Assembly (NCBI RefSeq): GCF_000314735.2
Contig: NZ_KB375270.1
Location: forward strand, 3,100,001 to 3,164,000
Length of the DNA stretch: 64,000 nucleotides
Source: Afipia felis ATCC 53690
GTDB lineage: Bacteria > Pseudomonadota > Alphaproteobacteria > Rhizobiales > Xanthobacteraceae
Reading direction: 5' to 3'
The notes beneath the pieces were generated by a model. That model was not told the DNA's origin. It was given only the letters and a program-made list of their open reading frames with translations, and ran no database searches. Of the stretch, positions 43,066-52,486 are shown piece by piece. A program made the translations under genes and the position numbers. The first letter of the stretch is position 1. Every line of letters starts with the position of its first letter.

Positions 43066-45600
43066 ATGGCAGAGCGTAAGGATACGGTCATTATCACCGG
43101 CAGTACGGGCTTCATCGGTTCGGCCGTCGTCAAGAAACTCGCCGGGCGATTCGCCCTCGTCGGACTGGATCGGGCGACCACACGCCAACCGCCATCGGCC
43201 GCCGAATGCATTTGCATCGACCTGACATCGGACGATGCGATCGCAGCCGGTCTGCAACGTGTCCGGACGGCTTATGGCACCCGCATCGCATCGGTGATTC
43301 ACCTTGCCGCTTATTTCGATCTCACCGGTGAGCCGAACCCGCTTTACGATGAGATAACGGTTCGCGGCACCGCAAACCTGCTGCGCGCACTTCAGTCGTT
43401 CGAGGTCGAGCAATTCGTCTTTGCGAGTTCGATGCTGGCGCACAAAGCGGGCCGGCCGGGCGATGTGATCAGCGAGGATTCGCCGCTGGAAGCGAACCTG
43501 CCGTACCGGGCTTCAAAAATCGAGGCGGAGCGCTTGATACGCGAGCAGCACGGGCCGATCCCGGTTGTCAATATCCGGCCGGCCGGCATCTACGACGGGC
43601 TCTGCCGCAACGCTTTTCTCGCCAATCAGATTGCGCGGATTTACGAGAACAATCCGACGGGACATGTTTATCCGGGCGACCTGCGCACTGGGCAGTCCTT
43701 CCTCCACCTGGAAGACCTCACCGACGCGGTCGCGCGCCTGATCGAGCGACGCAGCGCGCTTCCCCCGGAGGTGGCGCTGCTTCTCGGCGAGCCTGAGGTT
43801 ATTGGCTACGGCGATCTTCAGGCCGAGATCGGACGGCTGATCCGTGGTGAGAGTTGGGAGACCCACGAGATTCCCAAGGCCCTCGCCAAGGCAGGAGCCT
43901 GGGTTCAACAGGATGTTCTCGGCGAGGATTCCTTCATTCGGTCCTGGATGGTCGATATTGCCGATGACCACTATGCCATCAATATCAGTCGCGCCCGTCA
44001 TCTCCTCGGCTGGGAGCCGGTGCATTCATTGCGCGAGACGTTGCCGCAAATGATCGAGGCGCTCAAGGCAGACCCCGCTGGCTGGTATCAGGCAAACAAG
44101 CTCAATGCCGCCAAGGTGGCAGGTGAGGGAGCAGAGGCGCATAAGCGATCCGAGGCGCTTCATGCCAATCATGAAAAGATGGAGTCAGGGCGCATGCTCG
44201 ATATGGCGGGGATGAGCCGGCGGATGCTCTGGGCTCACTTTTTGGTGCTCACTCTCGGTATCTGGCTTCTCACTAGTCCGCTTCAGTTTGCGCTTTTCGA
44301 TCCGGCGGCGGCCCGCGCGGTGCACGATATCACGCAGGAGCGCGGACTGTGGGAGCCCGTATTACGCAATGCGCTTACGGGGTGGAGCGACATCATATCG
44401 GGCTTGCTGCTTGTGCTCTTTGGCGCGCTTTCACTGTCGCGGCGTTTTTCCTGGGCGCAATGGGGCTCGACGGCCGTCGGTCTCTGGCTTCTGTTCGCCC
44501 CCCTTTTCTTCTGGACGCCGAGTGTCGCCGCCACCACGAACGACACGATCGTCGGCGCGCTGGCAATCGCCTTCTCGGTGCTCGTTCCGATGATGCCGGG
44601 CATGAGCCACGAAGGAATGATGGATCAGAGCACCGTTCCGCCTGGCTGGACTTATTCGCCGTCATCTTGGCTGCAACGTCTTCCGATGATCGCGCTCGGC
44701 TTCTTCGGCTTTCTTATCGCCCGCTATCTTACCGCCTACCAGCTGGGGCAGATAAACGGCGTCTGGGACCCGTTCTTCTCCGGAGGTGGTGGGAGGAACG
44801 GCGCGGAGTTCATCATAACGTCCGCGGTGTCCCGCGCCTGGCCGATTCCCGATGCCGGGCTTGGCGCCGCAGCCTATATGATCGAAGCGCTGATGGGCGC
44901 CATGGGCACCGCCACGCGTTGGCGCACGATGCCATGGATGGTGACCTTTTTCTTCATCTTGGTCGTGCCCCTCGGCGGTGTCTCGATCTTTTTCATCATC
45001 ATTCAGCCGATCGTGATCGGCACCTATTGCACGCTGTGCCTGCTTGCCGCGCTCGCCATGCTGATCATGATCCCATTGGCGCTCGATGAGGTGGTCGCGA
45101 TGGGCCAATACATGCAGCGAAGCGTCCGAGAGGGCCGGCCGTTCTGGCGCACTTTTTTCCAAGGCGGGCCTGAGTCGAATGGAAGCGCAGACAAGTGCGA
45201 TCCGGGTTTTTCTGCCGGGCCTATGACTCAATCTGTCGCCGCGGTCCGCGGCGTCACGGTACCCTGGACACTGGCCGTGAGCTGCCTGTTCGGTGCGTGG
45301 CTGATGTTTTCGCGCCTGATATTCGGCACTGGGGAAACCATCGCAAACAACGATCATCTCGTCGGTGCATTGATCATCACGATCGCTGTCTGTGCTATGG
45401 CCGAAGTGGCGCGGCCGTTGCGGTTCCTGAATCTGTTGTTTGGGCTGTGGTTGATCGCGGCGCCGTGGCTGCTCGGTGGCGCCGGCCCAGCCTCGTCTTG
45501 GAACGACGTCGTGGTCGGGCTTGCCGTTATCGGTCTTAGCCTCCGTCGCGGAAGAAGAAGCACGGAGCACTATGGGTCGTGGGACCGATATGTCGTCTAG
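43066..45600 (+). CDS. Large fusion: NAD-dependent epimerase, SPW repeats and VKOR-like membrane domain
   Basis: An 844-residue multidomain protein. Residues about 5-330 form an extended SDR epimerase domain (TGSTGFIGSAVVKKL, then SSMLAH and the YRASK catalytic pair). Residues about 385-505 are an SPW-type membrane repeat (WAHFLVLTLGIWLLTSPL, then WSDIISGLLLVLFGALSL). Residues about 540-705 resemble a VKOR/DsbB-like bundle with C655-TL-C658 in TYCTLCLL. Residues about 735-830 are a second SPW repeat pair. The Cys pair suggests membrane disulfide exchange; the link with an NAD-binding domain is unusual. GAGGAGC precedes the ATG. Confidence 0.82.
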   Translation: MAERKDTVIITGSTGFIGSAVVKKLAGRFALVGLDRATTRQPPSAAECICIDLTSDDAIAAGLQRVRTAYGTRIASVIHLAAYFDLTGEPNPLYDEITVRGTANLLRALQSFEVEQFVFASSMLAHKAGRPGDVISEDSPLEANLPYRASKIEAERLIREQHGPIPVVNIRPAGIYDGLCRNAFLANQIARIYENNPTGHVYPGDLRTGQSFLHLEDLTDAVARLIERRSALPPEVALLLGEPEVIGYGDLQAEIGRLIRGESWETHEIPKALAKAGAWVQQDVLGEDSFIRSWMVDIADDHYAINISRARHLLGWEPVHSLRETLPQMIEALKADPAGWYQANKLNAAKVAGEGAEAHKRSEALHANHEKMESGRMLDMAGMSRRMLWAHFLVLTLGIWLLTSPLQFALFDPAAARAVHDITQERGLWEPVLRNALTGWSDIISGLLLVLFGALSLSRRFSWAQWGSTAVGLWLLFAPLFFWTPSVAATTNDTIVGALAIAFSVLVPMMPGMSHEGMMDQSTVPPGWTYSPSSWLQRLPMIALGFFGFLIARYLTAYQLGQINGVWDPFFSGGGGRNGAEFIITSAVSRAWPIPDAGLGAAAYMIEALMGAMGTATRWRTMPWMVTFFFILVVPLGGVSIFFIIIQPIVIGTYCTLCLLAALAMLIMIPLALDEVVAMGQYMQRSVREGRPFWRTFFQGGPESNGSADKCDPGFSAGPMTQSVAAVRGVTVPWTLAVSCLFGAWLMFSRLIFGTGETIANNDHLVGALIITIAVCAMAEVARPLRFLNLLFGLWLIAAPWLLGGAGPASSWNDVVVGLAVIGLSLRRGRRSTEHYGSWDRYVV

Positions 45601-46233
45601 GCCGCTTGGGACTCGGCTTCAAACTCATGAAGCCAGAAGTGAATCAGATTTCCCGGTAGGTTCCGGTTTGGGCGTCTTTTGTAAGATCAATCTTGGGCGT
45701 CCGGGTAACGTAGGAGCAGTGATGGAAGCTGCATTGGTCTGTGCTACCGCTGAAGACCATCGCGCCGCCGCGATAGATTTTAACTAACGGGCTACGTCGT
45801 CTTCTTAATGGGTTATAGAGCCTCGCGCTAAGTGCTCTAAGTACTCGTTATCTCTCTTGGCGATGAGCACACGCTGATGTTTGCGTGTCATACATCTCTT
45901 GCTGCATTGAGAGATGAACCGTTCCTTGGAGATGAAGAACGTCGCGCTAGTCTGAGAAAAAGGATACATCGGATGCGGATTTTTTCAAGTTGACGGATTC
46001 GGTGCGTCTTGTTAGTGCGTCGGTCATGTGGGACGTCTCCTCAGCCGCAATGAATAGCGTGTAGGCTGTTAGCTCGCGGATGCCTTCAGTACGGTATTGT
46101 GCATGCATAGTGGTTCGCCATTAGAATTTTGCTTCAATAACGTCTCCGCCGATTTTTGCCAGCGGCAGTGCGCGCTTTCGCGGGCGGGCATTACCTCAAC
46201 ATATCAACTTAAGATAAAGGCGGGGACACTCGA
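45601..46233. other. 633-bp AT-richer gap without a supported gene
   Basis: Base composition drops below that of the flanking genes, and only short, unconvincing frames occur. No tRNA-like fold, terminal inverted repeat or target-site duplication was noticed. It may be a junction between acquired segments. The last 30 bp contain the leader of the thioesterase gene. Confidence 0.5.
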
Positions 46234-46668
46234 ATGGAGTCTGAAGTGAACTATCGCGGAGTCGTTTATCCTTGGCAATGCGACCATATGGGTCACATGA
46301 ACATCATGTGGTATGTCGGCAAATTCGATGAGGCTAACTGGAATTTCCTAGCAAGATTGGGATTAAGTCCGCGATACCTCCGCGAGACCGGAAATGGCAT
46401 AGGCGGCGTACAGCAAAATCTAACCTACAAGCGTGAGATGCACCCCGGCGATACGATCGAGATCAAATCCCGGCTCCTCGAAGTCCGCGACAAGACGGTC
46501 CGTTTCCTCCATGAGATGCGTAATGCAGAGACTGGCGAACTAACCGCGACTTGTGAAATGACCGCCGCTCATATGGACAGCAAGTCGCGTAAGGCGACGT
46601 CGCTTCCGTCGGAAATTCGCAATATGGCGCTACTACGTGTTCAATCCTCAGGATCGGCTACAGCCTGA
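46234..46668 (+). CDS. Acyl-CoA thioesterase, 4HBT hotdog fold
   Basis: A 144-residue hotdog protein. The 4-hydroxybenzoyl-CoA thioesterase signature is clear at the N-terminus: VYPWQCDHMGHMNIMWYVGKFDEANW, with the catalytic-type Asp in CDHMGH. It would hydrolyse an acyl-CoA, but the acyl group cannot be predicted. Codon use is slightly AT-richer than in the trb genes. It stands alone, with gene debris downstream. Confidence 0.87.
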   Translation: MESEVNYRGVVYPWQCDHMGHMNIMWYVGKFDEANWNFLARLGLSPRYLRETGNGIGGVQQNLTYKREMHPGDTIEIKSRLLEVRDKTVRFLHEMRNAETGELTATCEMTAAHMDSKSRKATSLPSEIRNMALLRVQSSGSATA

Positions 46669-46696
46669 TAGCTCGCTTGATTTAATTGAGGACCGG

Positions 46697-47059
46697 TTAG
46701 GCTAGTCTTCTGCTGGGCGGGCGCGCGCAACGTCCGCGTGGACATCTTTTGGGAGCAATCGGACGATCTGAACGAACACCTGATGGCACGTCGGTAAAGC
46801 GAAGTTCACCCACGTGAACATGTTGGACCAACTGGAGCTCCGTTTTTCCGCGCAGACGGCTCTGGACAGAGCAAGATGCCAAGTCCGACAAATCATCGAT
46901 GAGCGCTTGGTCGACCGTCTCGGTTGCACGTCGATGACGCACAGCGTTCCGAGACCGTAGCCGCCGGCCGAGACCAACGGAGCAGCCGCACATCCGGCTC
47001 CCCTGTTTAGTCGGATTATACAGAGGCGAGAGATCTTCCAGGACTTTGAGAAAGCTCAC
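46697..47059 (-). pseudogene. Decayed GAF-domain gene fragment
   Basis: On the minus strand the typical GAF-domain end, LVSAGGYGLGTLCVIDVQPR, appears in one frame and its continuation (ALIDDLSDLASCSVQSRL) in another. No single frame holds a whole domain, and there is no start. This looks like the remnant of a GAF-containing sensor protein broken by at least one frameshift. Confidence 0.6.
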
Positions 47060-47121
47060 GCGGAGTTTAGAAGGCCCGAACAGGCGCGGGTGTGAGGCCC
47101 GCGGCCTTGAAGGGGATACTT

Positions 47122-48099
47122 ATGGCATCGGATCGATTGCGGATCGGCACGCGCAAAAGCGCAATGGCGATCGCCCAGACTGAGGAGATCGCACGACGCC
47201 TGAAAGCCGTCGGCACCGAGGTCGAAATCGTCAAGTTCGAGACCATGGGCGATATCGACCAGGCTGGCAAGCTCTCGCCGCATGGCGGCAAAGGTGGGGC
47301 CTTCGTGGCGCAGATTCGCGAGGCAGTGCTTAACGGAAGGCTCCACGCCGCGATGCATTCGCTGAAGGACGTGCCGGGCAATGAGGACACGCCCGGGCTT
47401 GTGATCGGCGCAGCGCTCTCGCGCGATCCGCCCGGCGACGTCCTAGTGCTGCGGCCGGGCACCTCGGTCGACGAGCTCAAACGCACGCGTGGCAAGGGAT
47501 TCGAGATCGGCACCAACTCCGTCCGCCGCGCGGCCTATGTGCGGCGACTGTTTCCGGAGATCGAGGTCATCCATTTCCGCGGCGCCGCCGACAGCCGCGT
47601 GCGCAAGCTTGACCAGCGCGCAAAGCAGAAGCTGCCAGATGGCGGTGCGGTGGGGCCCGCGGATGCGTTGATCATGGCGCGCTCAGGCCTCGAGCGCGTC
47701 GGGCTTAAGAGCCGGATCGCGTACGAATTTTCGATTGCCGAGATGCTGCCGGCAGTAGGGCAGGGGATCGTCGCAGTCGAATGCGCCGCGCGTGATTTCG
47801 AGACGCGCTATATCCTGTCAGCGATCGACGACGCGTCGGCCCACGCGTGCGCCGACGCCGAGCGCGAGGTGCTGTGGGTGCTCAACGGCCATTGTAACTC
47901 GCCGATTGCGGGATTTGCGGAAATCATGGGCACGGAGATGCAGCTCGCCGCATCCGTGCTCGATCATGCGGGCAGTCGCATCATCGAGGCCTCGCGTGTT
48001 GGCTGCGCAAGCCGTCCGCGCGAACTCGGCCGCGCAGTGGGAATGGAGCTGCTCGCCAGAGGCGCTGCCGAGATCATCGAGCGCGGCCGGCCGGTGTGA
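47122..48099 (+). CDS. hemC: Porphobilinogen deaminase (hydroxymethylbilane synthase)
   Basis: A 325-residue enzyme that joins four porphobilinogen units into hydroxymethylbilane in heme synthesis. Clear motifs: LRIGTRKSAMAIAQT, LHAAMHSLKDVPG, IGTNSVRRAAYVRRLFP, and the dipyrromethane cofactor cysteine in LNGHCNSPIAGF (about residue 258). The ATG at 47122 gives the normal N-terminus. Finding hemC here with hemA at the right edge suggests a heme-supply function tied to the cytochrome genes between them. Whether it duplicates a chromosomal hemC cannot be seen. Confidence 0.94.
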   Translation: MASDRLRIGTRKSAMAIAQTEEIARRLKAVGTEVEIVKFETMGDIDQAGKLSPHGGKGGAFVAQIREAVLNGRLHAAMHSLKDVPGNEDTPGLVIGAALSRDPPGDVLVLRPGTSVDELKRTRGKGFEIGTNSVRRAAYVRRLFPEIEVIHFRGAADSRVRKLDQRAKQKLPDGGAVGPADALIMARSGLERVGLKSRIAYEFSIAEMLPAVGQGIVAVECAARDFETRYILSAIDDASAHACADAEREVLWVLNGHCNSPIAGFAEIMGTEMQLAASVLDHAGSRIIEASRVGCASRPRELGRAVGMELLARGAAEIIERGRPV

Positions 48100-48120
48100 C
48101 AGAGCATCATTGTGGAGAAC

Positions 48121-48186
48121 GGAAGCGACGAAGCAATCCAGAGTCACAGGTGAGGCTCGGATTGCGTCGCTTCGCTCGCAATTACG
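48121..48186. repeat. Bradyrhizobium-type intergenic inverted repeat
   Basis: Imperfect arms GAAGCGACGAAGCAATCC (48122-48139) and GGATTGCGTCGCTTC (48159-48173) are followed by GCTCGCAATTACGG. This closely resembles the short palindromic element that I remember as dispersed through Bradyrhizobium and Rhodopseudomonas genomes after gene ends. It begins 22 bp after hemC. Confidence 0.65.
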
Positions 48187-48262
48187 GCGGCAATAGCACC
48201 GGACAACGACGAACGCCAACCGCGGCTGGTTGGCGGAACTTGCTTGGCTAATTCCCGACTAA

Positions 48263-48466
48263 TTGGTTTGGCGCTTTGCCTTCTCAGGCTGCCCGAAGGA
48301 TGTAAGAGATCAGATAGAGGCCCCGCGGCGACACGGCATCGATGAAGTCATCCTTGCCATTCATCCGCGGATCGGTTCGCTCGACGTGAAAAATGTGATA
48401 CGCGATCTAACGCCCGTCCTGATGCGAACATGCTCTAATCCCGCAACAGTGATCATCGAGGGATGA
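48263..48466 (+). pseudogene. Possible remnant of a luciferase-like monooxygenase C-terminus
   Basis: A 67-residue frame contains SGCPKDVRDQIEAPRRHGIDEVIL, which resembles the C-terminal SGTPEDVADQIEA pattern of LLM-class flavoproteins. No upstream part is present. The rest of the 48100-48857 gap shows no supported gene. Weak call. Confidence 0.3.
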
Positions 48467-48857
48467 TCCGCGCACCGGTAGACTAAGTGAAGCGCCGCCG
48501 TTCATGTGCAGAGCGCGGACATTTGCCCTCGTAAAAGACAGCCGCGAGTTCAAATGCGGTGCTCCTCAAGATTTGGTGACCGGCGCGCACTGCAACCTCG
48601 CAATGATCCACAGGGCGGCTGACTTCAATCGCTCTCTCGATTTCAGGATGGATCTATTGTTCATCACCTCGGCCTGGCGCTTGGCGGTCGGTTGCGGGCG
48701 GCACTGGGGAGATTGCAGACCGCACGCGCCGCCCTGCAAGGTGGCATGGGCTGGACCATCGGCAAGACCAATTGTGGGTGAGCCGTCCAAGGAACTACCG
48801 TTCCTTGAAGGGCAGCGCGACATTCAGAGGGAAAACGCCTCGCCGCAGTGGCTCGGA

Positions 48858-49409
48858 CTAATCATTCATCCGCCCGGAAGCCATCGACTGAAAGACTTCG
48901 TCGCGCAGATAGAAGTGGTGAAAGAGAGCCGCGGCTGCATGCACGCCTGCAACCCAGAGGATTGCATCGCCGAGGGTGGTGTGTATTTCCATGATCAGCT
49001 GCCCCAGTCCATGCGCCTTCGCGATCTGGGGGGCGATGTCGAATCCAGGAAGGGTGAGGGGAATCCCCTCGAGCCAGGTACCGAGCACTGCCGTTGCTGG
49101 AATCGCGATGAGGAGCGCATAAAGCGCGAAGTGGACGAGCTTCGCGGCCGCAGCCATCCATCGCGGCATCGGCTGCTTCGCGGGCGCGCTGTCGATCAGC
49201 CGCCATAGCAGCTGCAGCACGACGACAATGAAGACGAGCACCCCGAGCGCCTCGTGAATCCTGCGGAGCCCGTCCGCGGCGGCGGAATAGAGCGAATCCT
49301 GGTCGCCCTTGCTCAGCACATAGGCGGCGAGAACCAGCATGACGGTCAGCCAATGGAAGGCTTGGGCGGCGGCGCCGTAGCGAGAGGAGGTGCTGCGCAA
49401 ACCGATCAT
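48858..49409 (-). CDS. Cytochrome b561-type membrane protein
   Basis: A 183-residue four-helix cytochrome b. Expected heme-ligand histidines are seen in AQAFHWLTVML, GLRRIHEALGV, and the late IMEIHTTLGDAILWVAGVHAAAALFHHF. Such proteins oxidise quinol or pass electrons to periplasmic acceptors. Lying on the strand opposite to hemC and near two P460 cytochromes, it could link them to the quinone pool; that is inference. Confidence 0.9.
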   Translation of the reverse strand: MIGLRSTSSRYGAAAQAFHWLTVMLVLAAYVLSKGDQDSLYSAAADGLRRIHEALGVLVFIVVVLQLLWRLIDSAPAKQPMPRWMAAAAKLVHFALYALLIAIPATAVLGTWLEGIPLTLPGFDIAPQIAKAHGLGQLIMEIHTTLGDAILWVAGVHAAAALFHHFYLRDEVFQSMASGRMND

Positions 49410-49778
49410 CTCCGATCTTGAGCCCGCCGCAGCGGTTGATGAACGGTGGCGGCGCGTCGCCAGAGATTTGAGCGCTTGATAAGCTGGCTGGTTCCCCCGG
49501 CGCCCCTCTTACCTTATGGCGAACCCATTGCCCAGGGGTCCTCAATCGGTGTCCGAGCGTCCGGCACTCTTCGACCCGGACTGAAAGAGGGAGATGATCA
49601 TCGCAGCGGCGGCGGAGATTGGGGGGCATGCGCCCGGCGAGATTGCGGGCCCGGGATACCGAACTTGGCCTGCTTCAATCGCGGCCCGACCGACCTGTCG
49701 GCCACCGGTGCGCTATCGCCGATCGCATGGGATTTGACCGTACATTCGTTCGGGCGGACCAGGCCAGTGCATGGATCG
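49410..49778. other. Gap upstream of cytochrome b561
   Basis: No frame with a recognisable domain or good start was found on either strand. It probably includes the cytochrome b561 promoter, reading leftward, but no clear boxes were identified. Confidence 0.4.
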
Positions 49779-49925
49779 TCAGTCCTGCTGCCCGTCCGGC
49801 AATTGGCGTGCCACAGCACGGTAACCTGAAGGATCGTGACCATAGACCTGTCGGAAGGCGCGGAAGAAGCTGCTCCGGCTCGCGTAGCTCGCAGTCAAAT
49901 TAGATAAATTCAGGGGCGACATTAA
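49779..49925 (-). pseudogene. C-terminal fragment of an AraC-family regulator
   Basis: The minus strand encodes SRSSFFRAFRQVYGHDPSGYR, the second helix-turn-helix of AraC-type regulators, in a stretch of about 45 residues. The first HTH and the effector domain are absent. It is a remnant of a regulator cut at its 5' side, another sign that this region is a patchwork. The 313 bp that follow, up to the histidine kinase, hold nothing supported. Confidence 0.6.
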
Positions 49926-50238
49926 TCGAGCAGGAGAGTGCTCTCGCAGGAAGGGGAAATGAATAAATCGAGGTTTCATTCCCGCTCGCCTGCCGGTGAG
50001 CGCGCTCGTCCGCGCTGCGGATCTGGAGCTGGTCACCGCGCATTTATGCATGATGTAACGCGTTTCCTGGAAGTGCATAACCAGTCATTATCGGTAGCAT
50101 TCCCAATCCTCATTTCAGCATGTGCTCGCACTCTGGGATGGTGACATCCTGGATGCGAGACACTTCGCTCTCAATGAAAAGTCCGACGAGATCGCTCGAT
50201 CACCTGGAAACTTCTCATGAGTCATCTTCAGCAATGAT

Positions 50239-51906
50239 GTGTTCCGCAAAACCTGCGAGACCAAATTGGCCATGCCGATAAGTGTGCGGGGCGAAAGAGC
50301 CGAGGAAGAGCAAAACGCGACCTTCGCTCTTCTCGAGGCGAGAAGCCGAGAAGAACTTGCAAAGGCACTACTCGGGATCGCTCTTCATCGGTCACGAGCG
50401 TCAGCTGGGGCTGTGCTATTCAACGAGAACGGTCAGTTCGTACCGTTCGCCACGTCGAACTGGGCCGAGAATGCTGTGAGGGGTGTTCGGTTTTCCTCCT
50501 CGCGGTTTGCGTTGGACCTTGGGGCTCTTGAGCATGCTGCCAGGATGCCCGATCCCACTTCGATGAACGAAGTTCTTTCTAGGCTCGATGGCACCAGCAT
50601 CGACCTTTCCGTCTTGTGGATACCTCTAAGGTATCGAGGGGACACAGTGGGTCTGATCTACCTGGAAGCGGATCGAGGCGGGAGCTTCGGAGCAGCCTCC
50701 ATTGAAAGCTTCAGCGCCATCGCAATCCAGGCTGCCGCGGTTCTGACAAACTTTCGATTAACCGATGATCTCGCGCGAGAAACACGGCTAAGGCAGCACG
50801 CAGAGGCAAGTCGCGACGAAATTTATGATTCGATGCTTCGGCATCAGTGCATCGGAAAGATAGGTCATTTCAAGTTCAACCCCACGACGGGAGCGTCGAT
50901 GGGTTCAAGAGAGTTTTTTCGGATATTCGGTGTCTCACCCGAGGCGGAGAAGCTCGATCTGGAAATCTGGATCGCTAAACTGCATCCGGACGATCGAGAT
51001 CGTGTCGAACGCGAAACCTCCATTGCCGTCGCGACCGGGAGCACCCTTCAGCTGGAATACCGGATCATGAAAGATGGTAGGGTGCGTCATGTCTACTCGG
51101 AAGGTCATCCGGAGACGAACGGGGATGGAGATCTCCTGTATCGGGGAATCGTCATCGACCTTACAGAAGGGAAGGCCGCCGAAAGGTTGTTTGCCGAAAC
51201 TCAGGCCGAGCTTTCGACCGCTTCGCGCATGGCGGCTTTGGGCGAGCTTGCCGGCTCGATCGTGCACGAGGTGAATCAACCTCTGACCGCGCTGAAAACC
51301 AGCGCGGAGGCCTGCCGCCGTTGGCTGTCAAGATATCCAGTGGAGATATCCGAGGCGGTCGAAGCCGCTAACCAGGTTGTAAACAAAAGAAAGCGGGATG
51401 TTGCGATCGTGAGTGGATTGGAAGTGCTGGCCGAGGAGGCGCAGGCAAACCTCAGCTTCATCAGGATCGACGGCGTCATTTTGGAAGTATTAGGCATGTT
51501 TCGTGACGCGTTGGAGGAGTCATCCATTTCCGTGCGTGCCGATATCGATGAAGGGTTGCCGGAGTTGAGGGGAGATCGCTTGCAGCTACAGCAGGTTGTT
51601 TTCAACCTGCTGCGAAACGTCATCGATGTGATGAAGGGTGTGCACGGCCGGCCGAGAAGGCTGGAAATATCGTGCCATGCCGACGATGTCGAAATGTTAA
51701 CGGCACTTCGCGATTGCGGTGGTGGCTCAGGAACAAACACGAACGATATGAATCGTTTGTTCGATCCATTCTTCACCACAAGAGACTCTGGAATGAGTTT
51801 AGGCCTATTCAGAAGCCGGAGCATCATAGAGGCGTATCGTGGACGGATCTGGGCAGAAAGGAATGAGGATTGCGGCCTGACTATCCGGTTAGCGCTGCCG
51901 CTATGA
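50239..51906 (+). CDS. GAF-PAS sensor histidine kinase with degenerate ATP-binding boxes
   Basis: A 555-residue protein: GAF-like domain (about 25-180), PAS domain (about 200-320, with FGVSPEAEKLDLEIWIAKLHPDDRDRV), HisKA helix with the phospho-accepting His343 in LAGSIVHEVNQPLTAL, and a HATPase_c domain. The N box (LLRNVIDVM) is recognisable. The G1 box reads DCGGGS instead of D-x-G-x-G, and the G2 box GMSLGLFRSRSI is altered from GMGLGLSICRSI. It looks like the C-terminal part of the very large ATPase-GAF-PAS kinases. It has no response regulator beside it. Activity is doubtful. Confidence 0.78.
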   Translation: MFRKTCETKLAMPISVRGERAEEEQNATFALLEARSREELAKALLGIALHRSRASAGAVLFNENGQFVPFATSNWAENAVRGVRFSSSRFALDLGALEHAARMPDPTSMNEVLSRLDGTSIDLSVLWIPLRYRGDTVGLIYLEADRGGSFGAASIESFSAIAIQAAAVLTNFRLTDDLARETRLRQHAEASRDEIYDSMLRHQCIGKIGHFKFNPTTGASMGSREFFRIFGVSPEAEKLDLEIWIAKLHPDDRDRVERETSIAVATGSTLQLEYRIMKDGRVRHVYSEGHPETNGDGDLLYRGIVIDLTEGKAAERLFAETQAELSTASRMAALGELAGSIVHEVNQPLTALKTSAEACRRWLSRYPVEISEAVEAANQVVNKRKRDVAIVSGLEVLAEEAQANLSFIRIDGVILEVLGMFRDALEESSISVRADIDEGLPELRGDRLQLQQVVFNLLRNVIDVMKGVHGRPRRLEISCHADDVEMLTALRDCGGGSGTNTNDMNRLFDPFFTTRDSGMSLGLFRSRSIIEAYRGRIWAERNEDCGLTIRLALPL

Positions 51907-52486
51907 GAAAGAGCCATGAGCGCTCAGGGCGCGTTACAGTGTTTCCGTCTGTTTGCCTGCGCAGCAATTGCTCCGGAGGGATCGAGGGGCATCCTTCATT
52001 CGAATAGAGCTTACCAAAGCTATGGTTCAGTTCGCAGCAAATCACAGACAAGCGCGCGAATCCTTCTCAGCGGATGGTTCTGCGGCTCCAACATCTCGGC
52101 GAGATGCACGAAAACAGCCGGCCCTGATCCACAAATGTGCCCGCGTACGAGCCTTCGCCAATTCTGATAAAAATTCGTGATAAAAAAGTGAATCAGCAAA
52201 TCTCGCTACGGCGAGGGGTTTTTCAGCAGACTGCTAGTGAGTGCTGGACTAGGTGCACGCTCGCGACGTTGAGCGCAGAGATCGCCTCGTCGAACTGCAA
52301 CATAATTGCCACCGCCTTGCAAGGCAGCAAGGTGCCCAGGCTCCGCATTCCCAATGGGCATCGACTCGATGCCCACATGTCACTTTCGCGACGCGGGGTA
52401 CCTCGGTTAAGTCTGGCTGTTCCGGCCGAGGAAAGTCATTCTCATCGCCGACGCGAGCGGATCGCGGTTTGACTGGAGAAACAATC
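51907..52486. other. 580-bp gap before the P460 genes
   Basis: Short frames only, with no domain recognised. The segment is AT-richer than the backbone. It must contain the P460 promoter; no convincing -35/-10 or SigF-like boxes were found. GGAGA at 52475 is the ribosome site of the first P460 gene. Confidence 0.45.

Noticed and set aside
45601..46233. Possible tRNA or att site in the AT-rich gap
   Set aside because: No T-loop sequence, cloverleaf arms or matching direct repeat was found.
48504..49208. 234-residue forward frame opposite cytochrome b561
   Set aside because: Its second half is antisense to the well-supported cytochrome b561 gene, and no domain is seen in the rest.
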